Positions 25,434-35,599 of a stretch of 64,000 nucleotides of DNA are shown here, piece by piece (the stretch's first letter is position 1; each line of letters starts with the position of its first letter). The notes below the pieces were generated by a model, which was not told the origin of the DNA, searched no databases, and was given only the letters and a program-made list of their open reading frames with translations. A program made the translations under genes and the position numbers. Location: NCBI GenBank assembly GCA_020832545.1, contig JAFIEK010000014.1:25107-89106 (forward strand). Reading direction: 5' to 3'. The stretch comes from Pararhodobacter sp. (GTDB taxonomy: Bacteria; Pseudomonadota; Alphaproteobacteria; Rhodobacterales; Rhodobacteraceae).

Positions 25434-28368
25434 CGTGGTCTCCTACCGGCAGCGTGGTCGCGTCATCCGTCACCTGCCACTCGCCCAGCCGGGCAAGCTG
25501 GTCGTACTGGCCGCTCTCGGTATCGCGTTTGAGGGCTCGGCGTGCGGTAAAACCCTGATCGGGGCGCAGATAGGCGCGCAACAGAGCCTCCAGCCGGGCG
25601 CGATGTTCGCGCAGCGCTTCAGGCGCGACATCGGCTTCTTCGCATTTGAACTTTGCGCCGACGCCGATGAATTCGGCGCGTTCCACCTCTGCCGGGTCCA
25701 GCCCGCTGAAGCCACCGGCCTCGGCCATGATGGCCAGCAGTATCAGTTGCTTGTCGAAATGTTCCTGCTCACGCTTGCTGGGCGGGATGCCGGTCTTGTA
25801 GTCAAAAATCCGCAACCGACCGTCAGTCTGACGGTCGATCCGATCAGGCCGCCCGGTCAGCCGAAAGAGTGGATCGCGCAGGTCCAGCGCGCCCTTGCTT
25901 TCGGTCACTACGGGCGTGCCCGGCTGGCTGGCGTTCCAGTCCGTGAACTCCTGAGCCACACCCGCAAGCCGGGCAAGCCACTGAATGCGGCTGGCGGCCC
26001 AGGGTACTTCCTGCGCCAGAACTGCTTCGGCAACGGCGAGAAACGCGGCGGCATTCCCTTTATCGCCAGGGGCAAGGCTGTTGGTGTAGTCCTCGAACAC
26101 GCGGTGCAGGGCGGTGCCGCGCAACCGCGCGTCAGGTTCCGGCGTCAGTGGGTCCAGCGGGCGCAGGCGCAGGATTGTTTGCGCATAGATATGATAGGGG
26201 TCGCGGATCAGGTGCTTGATCGCGGTCACCGACAATTCACGCATCCGCGCTGAAACCGGCGGCGCAGGGGCGGGGCGGGGATTGCGGGCGGCGATGGCGG
26301 GCGGAACGGGGCTGAAATCACTCTCGAAAGCTGCAGCCAGATCCAGCCATGCGCGCCCCCGCTCGCCCATCTCTGCCAACGCCTGCGGGCCGTTCTGGTG
26401 CGGCAGTCCGGCGATTAGGTTCTTGAGCCGGTTCAGCCAGCGCGACGGGATCGTCTCGGCCTCGGCGTTGCGGATGGCGCGGGTCATCACCACTTCGCGC
26501 GCGCCGATTGCCTGTTGGAAGTCATGCGCCGAAAGGCCGATCTGGCGTTCAGGCAGCAGCAACCCGGCATCCAGCCGCATGCGCCGATTGAACCAAGGGT
26601 CCGGCTGCGGTGACGGCGGCCAGATGCTGTCATTCAGCCCGCCCAGCACCACCAGATCCGCCCCCAGCGCGCGGGCCTCCAAAGTGCCCCAGAACATTAT
26701 GTCCGGGTGGCTTTCGACCGCCTCGCGCACCTCCTTCCCGGCGAAAAAGGTTTCCAGAAGCGCGATGTAGTCGCGAAGGGACAGATCGCCGCCGTGTTCG
26801 GCATTGGCGGACAGTTCGTCCATTGCAGCGCGTGCGGCGATCCCGGCTTCGGCTTTCCACAGCTCGCCGCTGTCCTCAGCCCCCACACCGCCCGCCAGCA
26901 CCTCAGCCAGACGAAGATGGTCCTGCACCCAGTCGCCCAGCGCCCGCGCGCCTGTGGGCGATGGCAGGGCAGACCCCAGCCACTTGGCCCAGCCTTGCCG
27001 CGCCGCGTCCTGTTCGGCCCAGGCCAGAAGGTCGGCGGCCTGCGGGAAGGGAATGGCCTTGCGACGCAACCACAGCTCGCATTCGCGCAGATGCAATAGA
27101 TGCGGCCCCCGTTCGACGGCGCTGTGTGCCAGCGGATGCTTGAGCAGCGCCACCAGCCCCCCGGATGTGACCTCGCCCAGCATAAGCGCGGCTGTCTGGC
27201 GCAGGAACCGGCCCGGCGCGGAGAGTGCCAGTGGGCGGCCCGCGCTGTCGTCGGGGCGGATATGCCAGCGGTCCAGCGCGGCGGTGACTTGGCGCGACAG
27301 AACGCGGTCTGGCGTGATCAGTGCCGCTTTCTGCCCGTCCAGAACCGCTTGCCGCAACCTGAGCGCGATCGCCAGCGCCTCGGCACGCGGGGTTGGCGCT
27401 TCTATCAGCGCAAGGCCATCAGTCGCCGTGATCAGATCGCCCAGCCCCGGCCCCTCGCTCAGCCAGCGATCTGTCACAGGTGCGGGCCGTAGCGCAAGCG
27501 AGACCAGCCGGTTGCGGGCCGGGGCAGGCGCGGCGCGGCCAGCCCAGCGCGCAACATCGCCTGCCGTCATCTTCAGCGCTTTGAGCAGCGCGAAGTAGCG
27601 ATATTGGGGATGATCCTCGCTCAAAAGCGGGTCCTGCAGACCGGACCAGACGGCATCCGGCATGTCAAAATCAAAACCCGGCAGGATCAGAGCGCCCTGC
27701 GGCAGCCGCGCGACCGCCTGCATCAGCATCGCCGTTGTGCCGCGTGAGCCAGTGGAGCCCGCGACGATCATCGGCTGCGATGGCGGAGCATCCGCCCAGC
27801 CCGCAATCAATCGTTCGACCGCCTGTCGCTGGCGGGTCTGCGGATCAAGCGCGGCATCGGGGCCAAGGTAGCGCGCGACCAGCCGGATAAAGCGCAGCGA
27901 GCGGGCCCAGTGCTCGGAGTGGTTGGAAACATCGAGCGCTTCCAGCGCCTCGGTCGGCACGCCCTCGGCCTGCATTTCGTCCATCAGCCGCGCAAGGCTC
28001 TCGGCCAGCGAAAACGCGGCGTGGCGGGGGGCCAGATCAGGCTCTGTGTCCAGCAGTTTGCGGATAAGCTGCGCCAGTTCCAGCCGTCTGCGCAGCGGGG
28101 AATGGGCGGGCGTTTCGCTGTCCAGCGTGTCTGCCAGATCAGTGATAAGCCGGATGCGCGGCAAGAACCCGGCACCCGCATCAATCATCACGTCGCGCAA
28201 CCGGGTGCGCATGCGCGCGGTGTTGACCAGCACGTCCACCCGCGCAATGGCCTCTGGCGGCTGGCCCTGCAACCGCTCGCGCAGGCCGCGTGCAACGGCG
28301 GCAGGGAAATCGGCACCGGGTTCCTGCGCAAAAACGCGGGGCAGGGTGCAGGGGTCAAACATCGGCAA
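25426..28368 (-). CDS. addB: Double-strand break repair subunit AddB
   Basis: 980 aa, the alphaproteobacterial form of AddB. An inactivated helicase-like N-terminal part is followed by a C-terminal RecB-type nuclease (LRIFDYKTGIPPSK at about residue 855) that cuts the strand opposite AddA. I do not see the four-cysteine iron-sulfur staple of Bacillus AddB, as expected in this group. Its start overlaps the tsaE stop by 14 bases, placing tsaE, addB and addA in one unit. Confidence 0.93.
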   Translation of the reverse strand: MPMFDPCTLPRVFAQEPGADFPAAVARGLRERLQGQPPEAIARVDVLVNTARMRTRLRDVMIDAGAGFLPRIRLITDLADTLDSETPAHSPLRRRLELAQLIRKLLDTEPDLAPRHAAFSLAESLARLMDEMQAEGVPTEALEALDVSNHSEHWARSLRFIRLVARYLGPDAALDPQTRQRQAVERLIAGWADAPPSQPMIVAGSTGSRGTTAMLMQAVARLPQGALILPGFDFDMPDAVWSGLQDPLLSEDHPQYRYFALLKALKMTAGDVARWAGRAAPAPARNRLVSLALRPAPVTDRWLSEGPGLGDLITATDGLALIEAPTPRAEALAIALRLRQAVLDGQKAALITPDRVLSRQVTAALDRWHIRPDDSAGRPLALSAPGRFLRQTAALMLGEVTSGGLVALLKHPLAHSAVERGPHLLHLRECELWLRRKAIPFPQAADLLAWAEQDAARQGWAKWLGSALPSPTGARALGDWVQDHLRLAEVLAGGVGAEDSGELWKAEAGIAARAAMDELSANAEHGGDLSLRDYIALLETFFAGKEVREAVESHPDIMFWGTLEARALGADLVVLGGLNDSIWPPSPQPDPWFNRRMRLDAGLLLPERQIGLSAHDFQQAIGAREVVMTRAIRNAEAETIPSRWLNRLKNLIAGLPHQNGPQALAEMGERGRAWLDLAAAFESDFSPVPPAIAARNPRPAPAPPVSARMRELSVTAIKHLIRDPYHIYAQTILRLRPLDPLTPEPDARLRGTALHRVFEDYTNSLAPGDKGNAAAFLAVAEAVLAQEVPWAASRIQWLARLAGVAQEFTDWNASQPGTPVVTESKGALDLRDPLFRLTGRPDRIDRQTDGRLRIFDYKTGIPPSKREQEHFDKQLILLAIMAEAGGFSGLDPAEVERAEFIGVGAKFKCEEADVAPEALREHRARLEALLRAYLRPDQGFTARRALKRDTESGQYDQLARLGEWQVTDDATTLPVGDHDE

Positions 28369-28828
28369 GCCCTTTCAGCCGGTCGCGCCAGCCCATGTTT
28401 TGCGACAGAAAATCAAGCTGGCGGCTGTCATCTGGCGATGCCGAGAACCGCAAGGTCAGGGCCGAGGCTGGCCGGTCCCTGCCCAGCCGTTCAGGCCATT
28501 CCACCAGACACAGCGCGGTCTCGAACGCCTCGGCCAGACCGAGTTCCTGCGCTTCGTCAGGATGGGTCAGGCGATAAAGATCTGCGTGCCAGATCTCAAA
28601 ACCGGCTGCTTCATAGGTCTGAACCAGCGTGAAGGTGGGCGAGGGCACATCCTCAGGCTGCGCCAGCAAGCTCTGGATCAGGGCGCGGGCGAAATGGGTT
28701 TTTCCTGCCCCAATGGGCCCTTCCAGCAACAGCACATCGCCCGCGCGCAGATCCTGTGCAAGGCGTGCGGCAAGGCGGGACATCGCCTCAGGGTCCGGCA
28801 GGGTGAGGGTGGGGTAAACCGATTGCAT
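28355..28828 (-). CDS. tsaE: tRNA t6A biosynthesis ATPase TsaE
   Basis: 157 aa P-loop ATPase that works with TsaB and TsaD to make N6-threonylcarbamoyladenosine in ANN-decoding tRNAs. Walker A is EGPIGAGKTHFARAL (about residue 36), followed by SPTFTLVQTYE and the HADLYRL motif (about 80); EWPERLG is the conserved Walker-B-like end. The ATG at 28828 gives the usual length. It overlaps addB and is divergent from hslV across 103 bases. Confidence 0.92.
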   Translation of the reverse strand: MQSVYPTLTLPDPEAMSRLAARLAQDLRAGDVLLLEGPIGAGKTHFARALIQSLLAQPEDVPSPTFTLVQTYEAAGFEIWHADLYRLTHPDEAQELGLAEAFETALCLVEWPERLGRDRPASALTLRFSASPDDSRQLDFLSQNMGWRDRLKGLADV

Positions 28829-28870
28829 GGCGGCACCATAGCGCCGGGTCCGCGCACTCGCCAGAGGGGG

Positions 28871-28902
28871 TTCTTGTCGTCCGGTGATCACACGGCCATA
28901 TA
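28871..28902 (+). promoter_or_regulatory. Heat-shock (sigma-32/RpoH) promoter of hslVU
   Basis: -35 TTCTTGTC (28871-28878, core CTTG), 17-base spacer, -10 CCATATA (28896-28902), matching the alphaproteobacterial RpoH pattern CTTG-N17-CCATNT. It ends 29 bases before the hslV start. Confidence 0.8.
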
Positions 28903-28931
28903 GGGGCAGACACAGCAAAGGATGGCAGGCA

Positions 28932-29485
28932 ATGGCAGAAGATCGGTTTCCCGGCTGGCACGGCACGACAATTCTGGCCGTCCGTCGCGGCGGCGAGGTG
29001 GTCGTGGCGGGCGATGGGCAGGTCAGTCTGGGGCAGACCGTGATCAAGGGATCGGCCCGCAAGGTGCGGCGCGTCGGCGCAGAGGGGCGCGAGATCGTCG
29101 CCGGGTTTGCCGGGTCTACGGCGGATGCGTTTACCCTGTTGGAGCGGCTGGAAAAGAAGCTGGAGGCATCGCCGGGGCAACTGGCGCGTGCTTGTGTGGA
29201 AATGGCCAAGGACTGGCGCACCGACAAATACCTGCGCAACCTAGAGGCCATGCTGATTGTGACCGATGGTGCAGACCTGTATGTCATCACCGGCGCGGGC
29301 GATGTGCTTGAGCCGGAACATGACGTGACCGCCATCGGTTCAGGCGGGAATTTTGCGCTGGCGGCGGCGCGCGGGCTGATGGAGACCGACCTGAGCGCCG
29401 AACAGGTGGCCCGCAAGGCCATGGCGATCGCTGCCGAGATATGCGTTTACACCAATGGCAACCTGACCGTGGAGACGATCCGCAA

Positions 29486-29489
<4 letters not shown>
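28932..29489 (+). CDS. hslV: ATP-dependent protease subunit HslV
   Basis: 185 aa proteasome-like peptidase that forms a double hexamer capped by HslU. The catalytic threonine lies in [11 protein letters not shown] near the N-terminus, as in forms that carry a short propeptide ([10 protein letters not shown]). Other signs are [13 protein letters not shown] and [14 protein letters not shown]. The ATG at 28932 is chosen; an in-frame upstream start would add 16 unrelated residues and overlap the promoter. The stop overlaps hslU by ATGA. Confidence 0.95.
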
Positions 29490-30787
<1,298 letters not shown>

Positions 30788-30825
30788 GGCACCATCATAG
30801 TTTTCCGATAGCGTTTCAAAGACAA

Positions 30826-30853
30826 CCCATTGCGCCCGAACAAGCGCAATGGG
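30826..30853. terminator. Bidirectional terminator between hslU and ask
   Basis: Perfect 10-bp stem CCCATTGCGC / GCGCAATGGG with an 8-base loop, placed between two convergent genes. On the plus strand it is followed by a weak TGTTT; on the minus strand by TTGTCTTTG. Confidence 0.7.
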
Positions 30854-30860
30854 GCCTGTT

Positions 30861-32291
30861 TCACGCTGCGAGGCGTGTGCGGTCGTCGGCGTTACGGTTG
30901 GTCACAAGTGCCGTGTGCAGCAGCTTGATCGCATTTTCCATCTGATCGCGCGGCACAAGGAACTGCACGTCCACCCGGCGAAGGCCCTGCTGGGCCGCCA
31001 TAGGCCGCACGCCGCCCTGTTCCAGCGCCGAAAGGCCGCGCGCAAGCACCGACAGATCGCTGAGATCCGAGCCGATCACCGAAACCATTGCCAGCGCCTG
31101 CGCAGTGATCTCGGCGTTTGGATAGCTGCGCAGCACCTCCTGCTCGGCCCGACGAATGGCCTTGAGCGAGCCGGACAGGTAATGCGTGATGGTGTTGGCA
31201 TTCGAATGCTTGGACACGATCCACAGGTTATGCCGGGTCAGCGCCTCAAGGATGCAGCGGTCATAGCCCTTGACGCCCACCATATCCGGCTCGTGCACCG
31301 AGAACGCATGAACGGCCAGCCCGGTGACCATTTCCACCCGTCCCGGTGTGCCGCCTTCGGGGCCGATCAGGGTGCCCGCATCCTCAGGCTCGAACGCATG
31401 TTTGACGCGCAGTGGGACGTCGGCGCGGCGCAGAACGCGCGCGGCATTGGGATGGATCGCCTCCATCCCCATGTTCGACAGTTGGTCGGCCACATCATAG
31501 CTTGTGCGTCCGATCTTGACGGTCTCTTCAAGGCCCACGATCTTCGGATCTGCCGAGGAGAGATGAAATTCCTTGTGGATGATTGCCTCGCGCGCACCGG
31601 TCTGGGCGGCAAGATGGGCGAAGACTACCTCGGAATAGCCGCGATCATATTCGCGCATCAGCCCGTCCGCGCAATGCGCATAACCGGTGACGATGGGCAG
31701 CTCTGACTGCAGGTCGATGCCGGACAGCGCCTGTGCAAGACGCTCGGCCAGCGAGGGGTTGGCCTCATCGCGCCAGCCCGACAGATCGACAAAGCGGGCA
31801 TTGATGCCGTGACGGCCCAGCAGCAGCGCGGTGACGAAGGCCGAATGCGCCTCGCCCATGCCCGACAGCAATTCGCGCAGCGTGTGCATTTGCTGGTCGA
31901 TGCGGAAATGGCCATATGAGCCAAGGCGCTGAAGGTCCAGAAGGCAGGCGCGCGTTCCTTCGATGCGGTCGCGCACAAAGGCATCGGCGCGCTCAACGTC
32001 GGCGGCGTGGTCCAGGATTTCGGCATGAATTTCGCACATCGCGCGCGCAGTGCCATTGAGCGCTTCCTGCCAGCCCGCGCCACTGTCGTCGCTGGCGAAC
32101 TGGGCATAGACGCCGGGTTTGCCGGTTTTTTTGTGCTCCAGCAGCATGTTGGTGATGCCGCCAAAGGCAGACACGACAAAGATGCGCCCATAACAGGCGG
32201 CTGGCTTGCGCTTGCCGATGTAGAGCGTGTCCAGCAATTCGCGGGAGCGGCTCATGCATGTGCCGCCGATTTTTTCGACTGTATGAGTCAT
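30861..32291 (-). CDS. ask: Aspartate kinase of the ectoine pathway (Ask_Ect)
   Basis: 476 aa from the ATG at 32291 (THTVEKIGGT); an ATG at 32318 would add nine residues and has AAAGG upstream, so it is possible. It phosphorylates aspartate to feed aspartate semialdehyde into ectoine synthesis. The kinase domain has VEKIGGT at the nucleotide loop, with Cys where Ser is normal (GGTCM). Two C-terminal ACT-like segments (about 350-460) are present, typical of the Ask_Ect clade that escapes ordinary feedback. It is the last gene of ectABC-ask. Confidence 0.9.
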   Translation of the reverse strand: MTHTVEKIGGTCMSRSRELLDTLYIGKRKPAACYGRIFVVSAFGGITNMLLEHKKTGKPGVYAQFASDDSGAGWQEALNGTARAMCEIHAEILDHAADVERADAFVRDRIEGTRACLLDLQRLGSYGHFRIDQQMHTLRELLSGMGEAHSAFVTALLLGRHGINARFVDLSGWRDEANPSLAERLAQALSGIDLQSELPIVTGYAHCADGLMREYDRGYSEVVFAHLAAQTGAREAIIHKEFHLSSADPKIVGLEETVKIGRTSYDVADQLSNMGMEAIHPNAARVLRRADVPLRVKHAFEPEDAGTLIGPEGGTPGRVEMVTGLAVHAFSVHEPDMVGVKGYDRCILEALTRHNLWIVSKHSNANTITHYLSGSLKAIRRAEQEVLRSYPNAEITAQALAMVSVIGSDLSDLSVLARGLSALEQGGVRPMAAQQGLRRVDVQFLVPRDQMENAIKLLHTALVTNRNADDRTRLAA

Positions 32292-32335
32292 TGGGTGTTC
32301 GGGCAGGAGACTTTTCATCCCTGCCCGCCTTTAAT

Positions 32336-32722
32336 TCAGGAAGTTGCTGCCGCGTAAGAACCGTCAGCCTGATGCACTTCGGTGCCCGTGACAGGCGGGT
32401 TGAAGCAGCAGGCGAAAACCATCTGGGTCTTGCAGCGCAGCGTGTGCTTGTCATGCAGGTTGAGCGCGTACATCACGCCGGGGCGCAGCTGGTGCACCTC
32501 GCCGGTGGCGAGGTCTTCGATGCTGCCCTCGCCCGAAATGCAATAAACGCTCTCAAAATGGTTCTTGTAGTGGAACGTATGCTCGCTGCCTGCATCAATG
32601 GTGGTGATGTGGAACGAAAACCCCATCCCGTCATCGGCCAGCAGCATGCGCACCGATTCCCATTTCTGGTCAGCCACACGGCGTTCTGTGTTCTTGGCTT
32701 GATGAAAATCTCTGACGATCAT
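32336..32722 (-). CDS. ectC: L-ectoine synthase
   Basis: 128 aa cupin enzyme closing N-gamma-acetyl-diaminobutyrate to ectoine. The residues that bind iron in characterised EctC are all present as E57, Y85 and H93, and the family motif [14 protein letters not shown] (about 64-77) is intact. The start is 6 bases after the ectB stop. No ectD hydroxylase follows in the window, so only ectoine, not hydroxyectoine, can be predicted from this locus. Confidence 0.96.
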   Translation of the reverse strand: MIVRDFHQAKNTERRVADQKWESVRMLLADDGMGFSFHITTIDAGSEHTFHYKNHFESVYCISGEGSIEDLATGEVHQLRPGVMYALNLHDKHTLRCKTQMVFACCFNPPVTGTEVHQADGSYAAATS

Positions 32723-32728
32723 TGTGTC

Positions 32729-34009
32729 TTACTCCGCTGCGATCTGGTGCCGGGCGCCCTGCGCCTGCACGGCAGCTTCGAGGATATCGAGGCCGGTTTC
32801 AAACTGTTCCTGCGGAATGGTCAGCGGAGCTAGAACCTTGACCACCTCATCATGTGCACCCGAGGTCTCGATGATCAGACCGTTCTCAAAGCAGGCAGCA
32901 CAGATGGCTGCGGCCAGATCACCAGAGCCCACATCAATGCCCTGCATCATCCCGCGCCCCTTGAGCGTGGCACCGGGAACCTGCGCCGCGATTGCTTGCA
33001 GACGCTCGGTCAGGCGCGCGGCCTTGGCTTCGGTCTGGCGCTGGAACGTGTCATTGGACCAGAACTTTTCAATCGCCACACGGGCGGTGACAAAGGCATG
33101 GTTGTTGCCGCGGAAGGTGCCGTTATGTTCAGCGGGTTTCCACACATCCAGATCCGGGCGGATCAGAAGTGCGGCCATCGGCAGACCCATCCCCGAGAGC
33201 GATTTTGCCATCGGAATCAGGTCCGGCTTGATGCCCATGCCCTCAAAACTGAAGAACGGGCCGGTGCGGCCGGTACCAGCCTGGATGTCATCCATGATGA
33301 TCAGTGCGCCGTGCGCGCGCGCCAGCCGCTCAAGCTCTTTCAGAAAGCTGGGCGAGGCGGCGTTCAGCCCACCCTCACCCTGCACCGGCTCGATCAGAAA
33401 CGCCGCCGGGGCATCAAGACCGCTGGACGGGTTTTCCAGCATCGCGCGGATCATCGCCAGCGAGTCAACGCCGTCGATCGCGCCTTCATAGGGCATGTGC
33501 ACGACGCCTGACAGCGCCATGCCACCGCCAGCGCGCTTGCCGGCATTGCCGGTCGCCGCCAGCGCGCCCATGGTCATGCCATGAAAGCCGTTGGTGAAGG
33601 CGACGATGGTTTCGCGCCCGGTTGTCTTGCGGGCCAGCTTCATGGCCGCTTCCACGGCATTGGTGCCGGTGGGGCCGGTGAACATGACCTTGTAGTCCAT
33701 ACCGCGCGAGTTCAGGATCAGCCTCTCAAAGCTGTCCAGAAATGCGGTTTTGGCGCTGGTGTGCATGTCCAGCCCGTGAGTCACGCCATCAGAGGTGATA
33801 TGCGCGATCAGTGCGCTTTGCATATCGCCATCGTTGTGGCCGTAGTTGAGCGAAGAGCAGCCAGCGAGGAAGTCGATGTAATCGCGCCCGTCGCTGTCGG
33901 TCAGCGTGGCGTTCTTCGCGGCGGTGAAGGTCACGGGGAAGGCGCGGCAATAGCTGCGCGCTTCAGATTCGCGACGTGTGTAGATATCGGTTGTTGAACC
34001 GGTGTTCAT
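32729..34009 (-). CDS. ectB: Diaminobutyrate--2-oxoglutarate transaminase
   Basis: 426 aa class III PLP aminotransferase converting aspartate semialdehyde to 2,4-diaminobutyrate with glutamate. Marks are the cofactor loop TGPTGTNAVEAAMKLA (about residue 110), the aspartate of IIMDDIQAGTGRTG (about 235) and the PLP lysine of IPMAKSLSGMG (about 267). It starts 52 bases downstream of ectA and is tightly followed by ectC. Confidence 0.96.
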   Translation of the reverse strand: MNTGSTTDIYTRRESEARSYCRAFPVTFTAAKNATLTDSDGRDYIDFLAGCSSLNYGHNDGDMQSALIAHITSDGVTHGLDMHTSAKTAFLDSFERLILNSRGMDYKVMFTGPTGTNAVEAAMKLARKTTGRETIVAFTNGFHGMTMGALAATGNAGKRAGGGMALSGVVHMPYEGAIDGVDSLAMIRAMLENPSSGLDAPAAFLIEPVQGEGGLNAASPSFLKELERLARAHGALIIMDDIQAGTGRTGPFFSFEGMGIKPDLIPMAKSLSGMGLPMAALLIRPDLDVWKPAEHNGTFRGNNHAFVTARVAIEKFWSNDTFQRQTEAKAARLTERLQAIAAQVPGATLKGRGMMQGIDVGSGDLAAAICAACFENGLIIETSGAHDEVVKVLAPLTIPQEQFETGLDILEAAVQAQGARHQIAAE

Positions 34010-34061
34010 GGCTTTCGGCCTTTCGGTTTTCGGTAGAGTCAGGGGTGGCGCACGCCTTTGG

Positions 34062-34604
34062 TCAGGCTGCGGCCCGCAGACGGCGACGCGGCAATGCGAT
34101 CGTCACCAGATGTTCGGTCGCATGCTGGCCGTCCAGATGCGCGTCACGCTCGAAATGCGGGGCATCGGAAAGCTCTCCCCCCATATCGCGGGCGAAGCTC
34201 TGAAACAGGCCCCAGGATGCTGAGTTGCTGCGGGTGATGGTGGTTTCCATCTTGCGGATGTCGGCGCAGATCTGACGACCAAGCAGGGATTTCAGCATCC
34301 GCTTGCCCAAGCCCAGTCCACGCGCATCTGCATGAACCGCAACTTGCCAGACAAAGATTGTGTCCGGCGCGTCAGGCTTGATATGCGCCGAGATCCAGCC
34401 CAGCACACGCCCGCCACGCTCGGCCAGGATACAGGTGTCTGCAAAGTGGTCACACTGAACCAGGTTCATATACATCGAGTTCTGATCCAGCGGCGGGCAT
34501 TGTGAGATCAGCGCCCACACCTCGGACCCGTCTTCCTTGGCGGGTTTACGCAAGGTCAGATGGTCGCGCGTGTTCGTGAATACTGTCCGGTTTTCTTTGG
34601 TCAT
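34062..34604 (-). CDS. ectA: L-2,4-diaminobutyrate acetyltransferase
   Basis: 180 aa GNAT enzyme that acetylates diaminobutyrate, the second ectoine step. The acetyl-CoA loop is VHADARGLGLGKRML (about residues 93-107), preceded by GWISAHIKPD and WQVAV. The first 20 residues are the usual variable lead. It is the promoter-proximal gene of ectABC-ask and is divergent from the MarR gene; a sigma-70-like promoter lies 36 bases upstream. Confidence 0.95.
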   Translation of the reverse strand: MTKENRTVFTNTRDHLTLRKPAKEDGSEVWALISQCPPLDQNSMYMNLVQCDHFADTCILAERGGRVLGWISAHIKPDAPDTIFVWQVAVHADARGLGLGKRMLKSLLGRQICADIRKMETTITRSNSASWGLFQSFARDMGGELSDAPHFERDAHLDGQHATEHLVTIALPRRRLRAAA

Positions 34605-34639
34605 GTGCTCGTTCTATGGCTGCCAACGTGTGAGGTCGC

Positions 34640-34667
34640 AATATAGTTACGTCAGATTGTTTTGCAA
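34640..34667 (-). promoter_or_regulatory. Candidate sigma-70 promoter of the ectABC-ask operon
   Basis: Read on the minus strand: -35 TTGCAA (34667-34662), 16-base spacer, -10 TATATT (34645-34640), about 36 bases before ectA. The surrounding 34620-34800 region is strongly AT-rich compared with the rest. The divergent MarR-type regulator probably binds here, but I cannot name its operator. Confidence 0.55.
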
Positions 34668-34821
34668 CACTAAGCATATTTAACATGGGGTTGACAGCAA
34701 ATAAGATAAAAATCAATGCTTTATGTGGTCACTGTCGGGGGTGTCTGGCTGAGTTTCGTAATAATTCATTCGTATTCGCAAATTTATCTCTGTCAAATCT
34801 TCTGTTCGTCGGCCCGGCGCT

Positions 34822-35376
34822 GTGAGTCTTGCCTTTGCGCAAGCTGCGGGGCAATCTTGTGGCCCCACTGACCCAATCGGCAGATTCCCCTTGCTTGACC
34901 GTTCGTCTGAAACCCTGATCGCCCTGCGCCGGATCATGCATGCGCTGGATGAAAACGCCCGGGCGATGGCGCGGGCGTCAGGGTTGACACAGGCGCAACT
35001 GCTGGTGCTGCACGCGCTGGCCAAGAACGGGCAGGAGATGCCACGCGATATCGCACGTTTGCTGGGCGTGGGGCAGGCAACAATCACCATCCAGATTGAC
35101 AAGCTGGAAGCGCGTGGTCTGGTCCGACGTGAGCGCAGGCAGGCAGACCGGCGGGCGATCTGGGTTATCCTGACCGATGTCGGGCGCAGCTTGCTGGATC
35201 AGACGCCTGATTTTCTGCAAGAGCGATTCGCCGGGCGGTTCCGTGACCTTGAGCCGTGGGAACAGGCGATGCTGCTGGCCGTGACCGAGCGCCTTTCAAG
35301 CCTGTTTGATGCCGAAGACACCGCCCCCTTTCCCCAACCGGATGAGGCAGGCGCGGGCAAGGTGTCGGTGCCCTGA
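34822..35376 (+). CDS. ectR: MarR-family regulator of ectoine genes (EctR-like)
   Basis: 184 aa winged-helix regulator. The DNA-binding part reads MPRDIARLLGVGQATITIQIDKLEARGLV (about residues 73-101), with the wing RRERRQADRRAIWV following. The N-terminal 30 residues look non-conserved; GTG 34822 is the only good start in an open frame and has no clear ribosome-binding site. Position and family match EctR, which represses ectABC at low salinity in methylotrophs; the name rests mainly on context. Confidence 0.8.
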   Translation: MSLAFAQAAGQSCGPTDPIGRFPLLDRSSETLIALRRIMHALDENARAMARASGLTQAQLLVLHALAKNGQEMPRDIARLLGVGQATITIQIDKLEARGLVRRERRQADRRAIWVILTDVGRSLLDQTPDFLQERFAGRFRDLEPWEQAMLLAVTERLSSLFDAEDTAPFPQPDEAGAGKVSVP

Positions 35377-35599
35377 GCATCTGCTGCGGGCGAATGTGTC
35401 CCTGGCGTCGCTGTGGCCTGCGCAGGCGCCTTGGCCCCTTGGCATTCTGCGCCGCAGTCTGTACGGGACGCGCAGCGAACATGGACCCGGGTGCAAATCC
35501 CGGGTGGCTCTTCCGGCCGCCAATCCGCCGGACAACATGACTGAACAGGAATTTCCGGGCTGCAGGTGACCCGCCGGGCGGCACGGAAACGGGGCTGGA
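35377..35599 (+). promoter_or_regulatory. Structured leader upstream of the SulP gene, candidate cis-acting RNA
   Basis: The 223 bases before SulP are packed with inverted repeats. A perfect 7-bp stem ACCCGGG / CCCGGGT (35485-35491, 35499-35505) holds a TGCAAAT loop. CCGGC / GCCGG (35513-35517, 35527-35531) follows, then TTCCG / CGGAA (35553-35557, 35584-35588) closing just before the GGGG-CTGGA ribosome-binding site. A GCCTGCGCAGGC palindrome lies further up. The position fits the alphaproteobacterial sul1 RNA motif, which I recall as occurring upstream of sulfate-permease genes; I cannot verify its consensus. Confidence 0.45.

Noticed and set aside
34691..34719. TTGACA as a -35 box for the MarR gene
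   Set aside because: No acceptable -10 box lies 16-18 bases downstream, so only the opposite-strand ectA promoter was kept.
35485..35524. tRNA- or tmRNA-like 3' end (T-arm-like hairpin followed by CCGCCA)
   Set aside because: The loop TGCAAAT is not a TTC-type T-loop, no matching 5' acceptor strand or anticodon arm is found upstream, and no tag-coding region follows, so it is treated as part of a structured leader.
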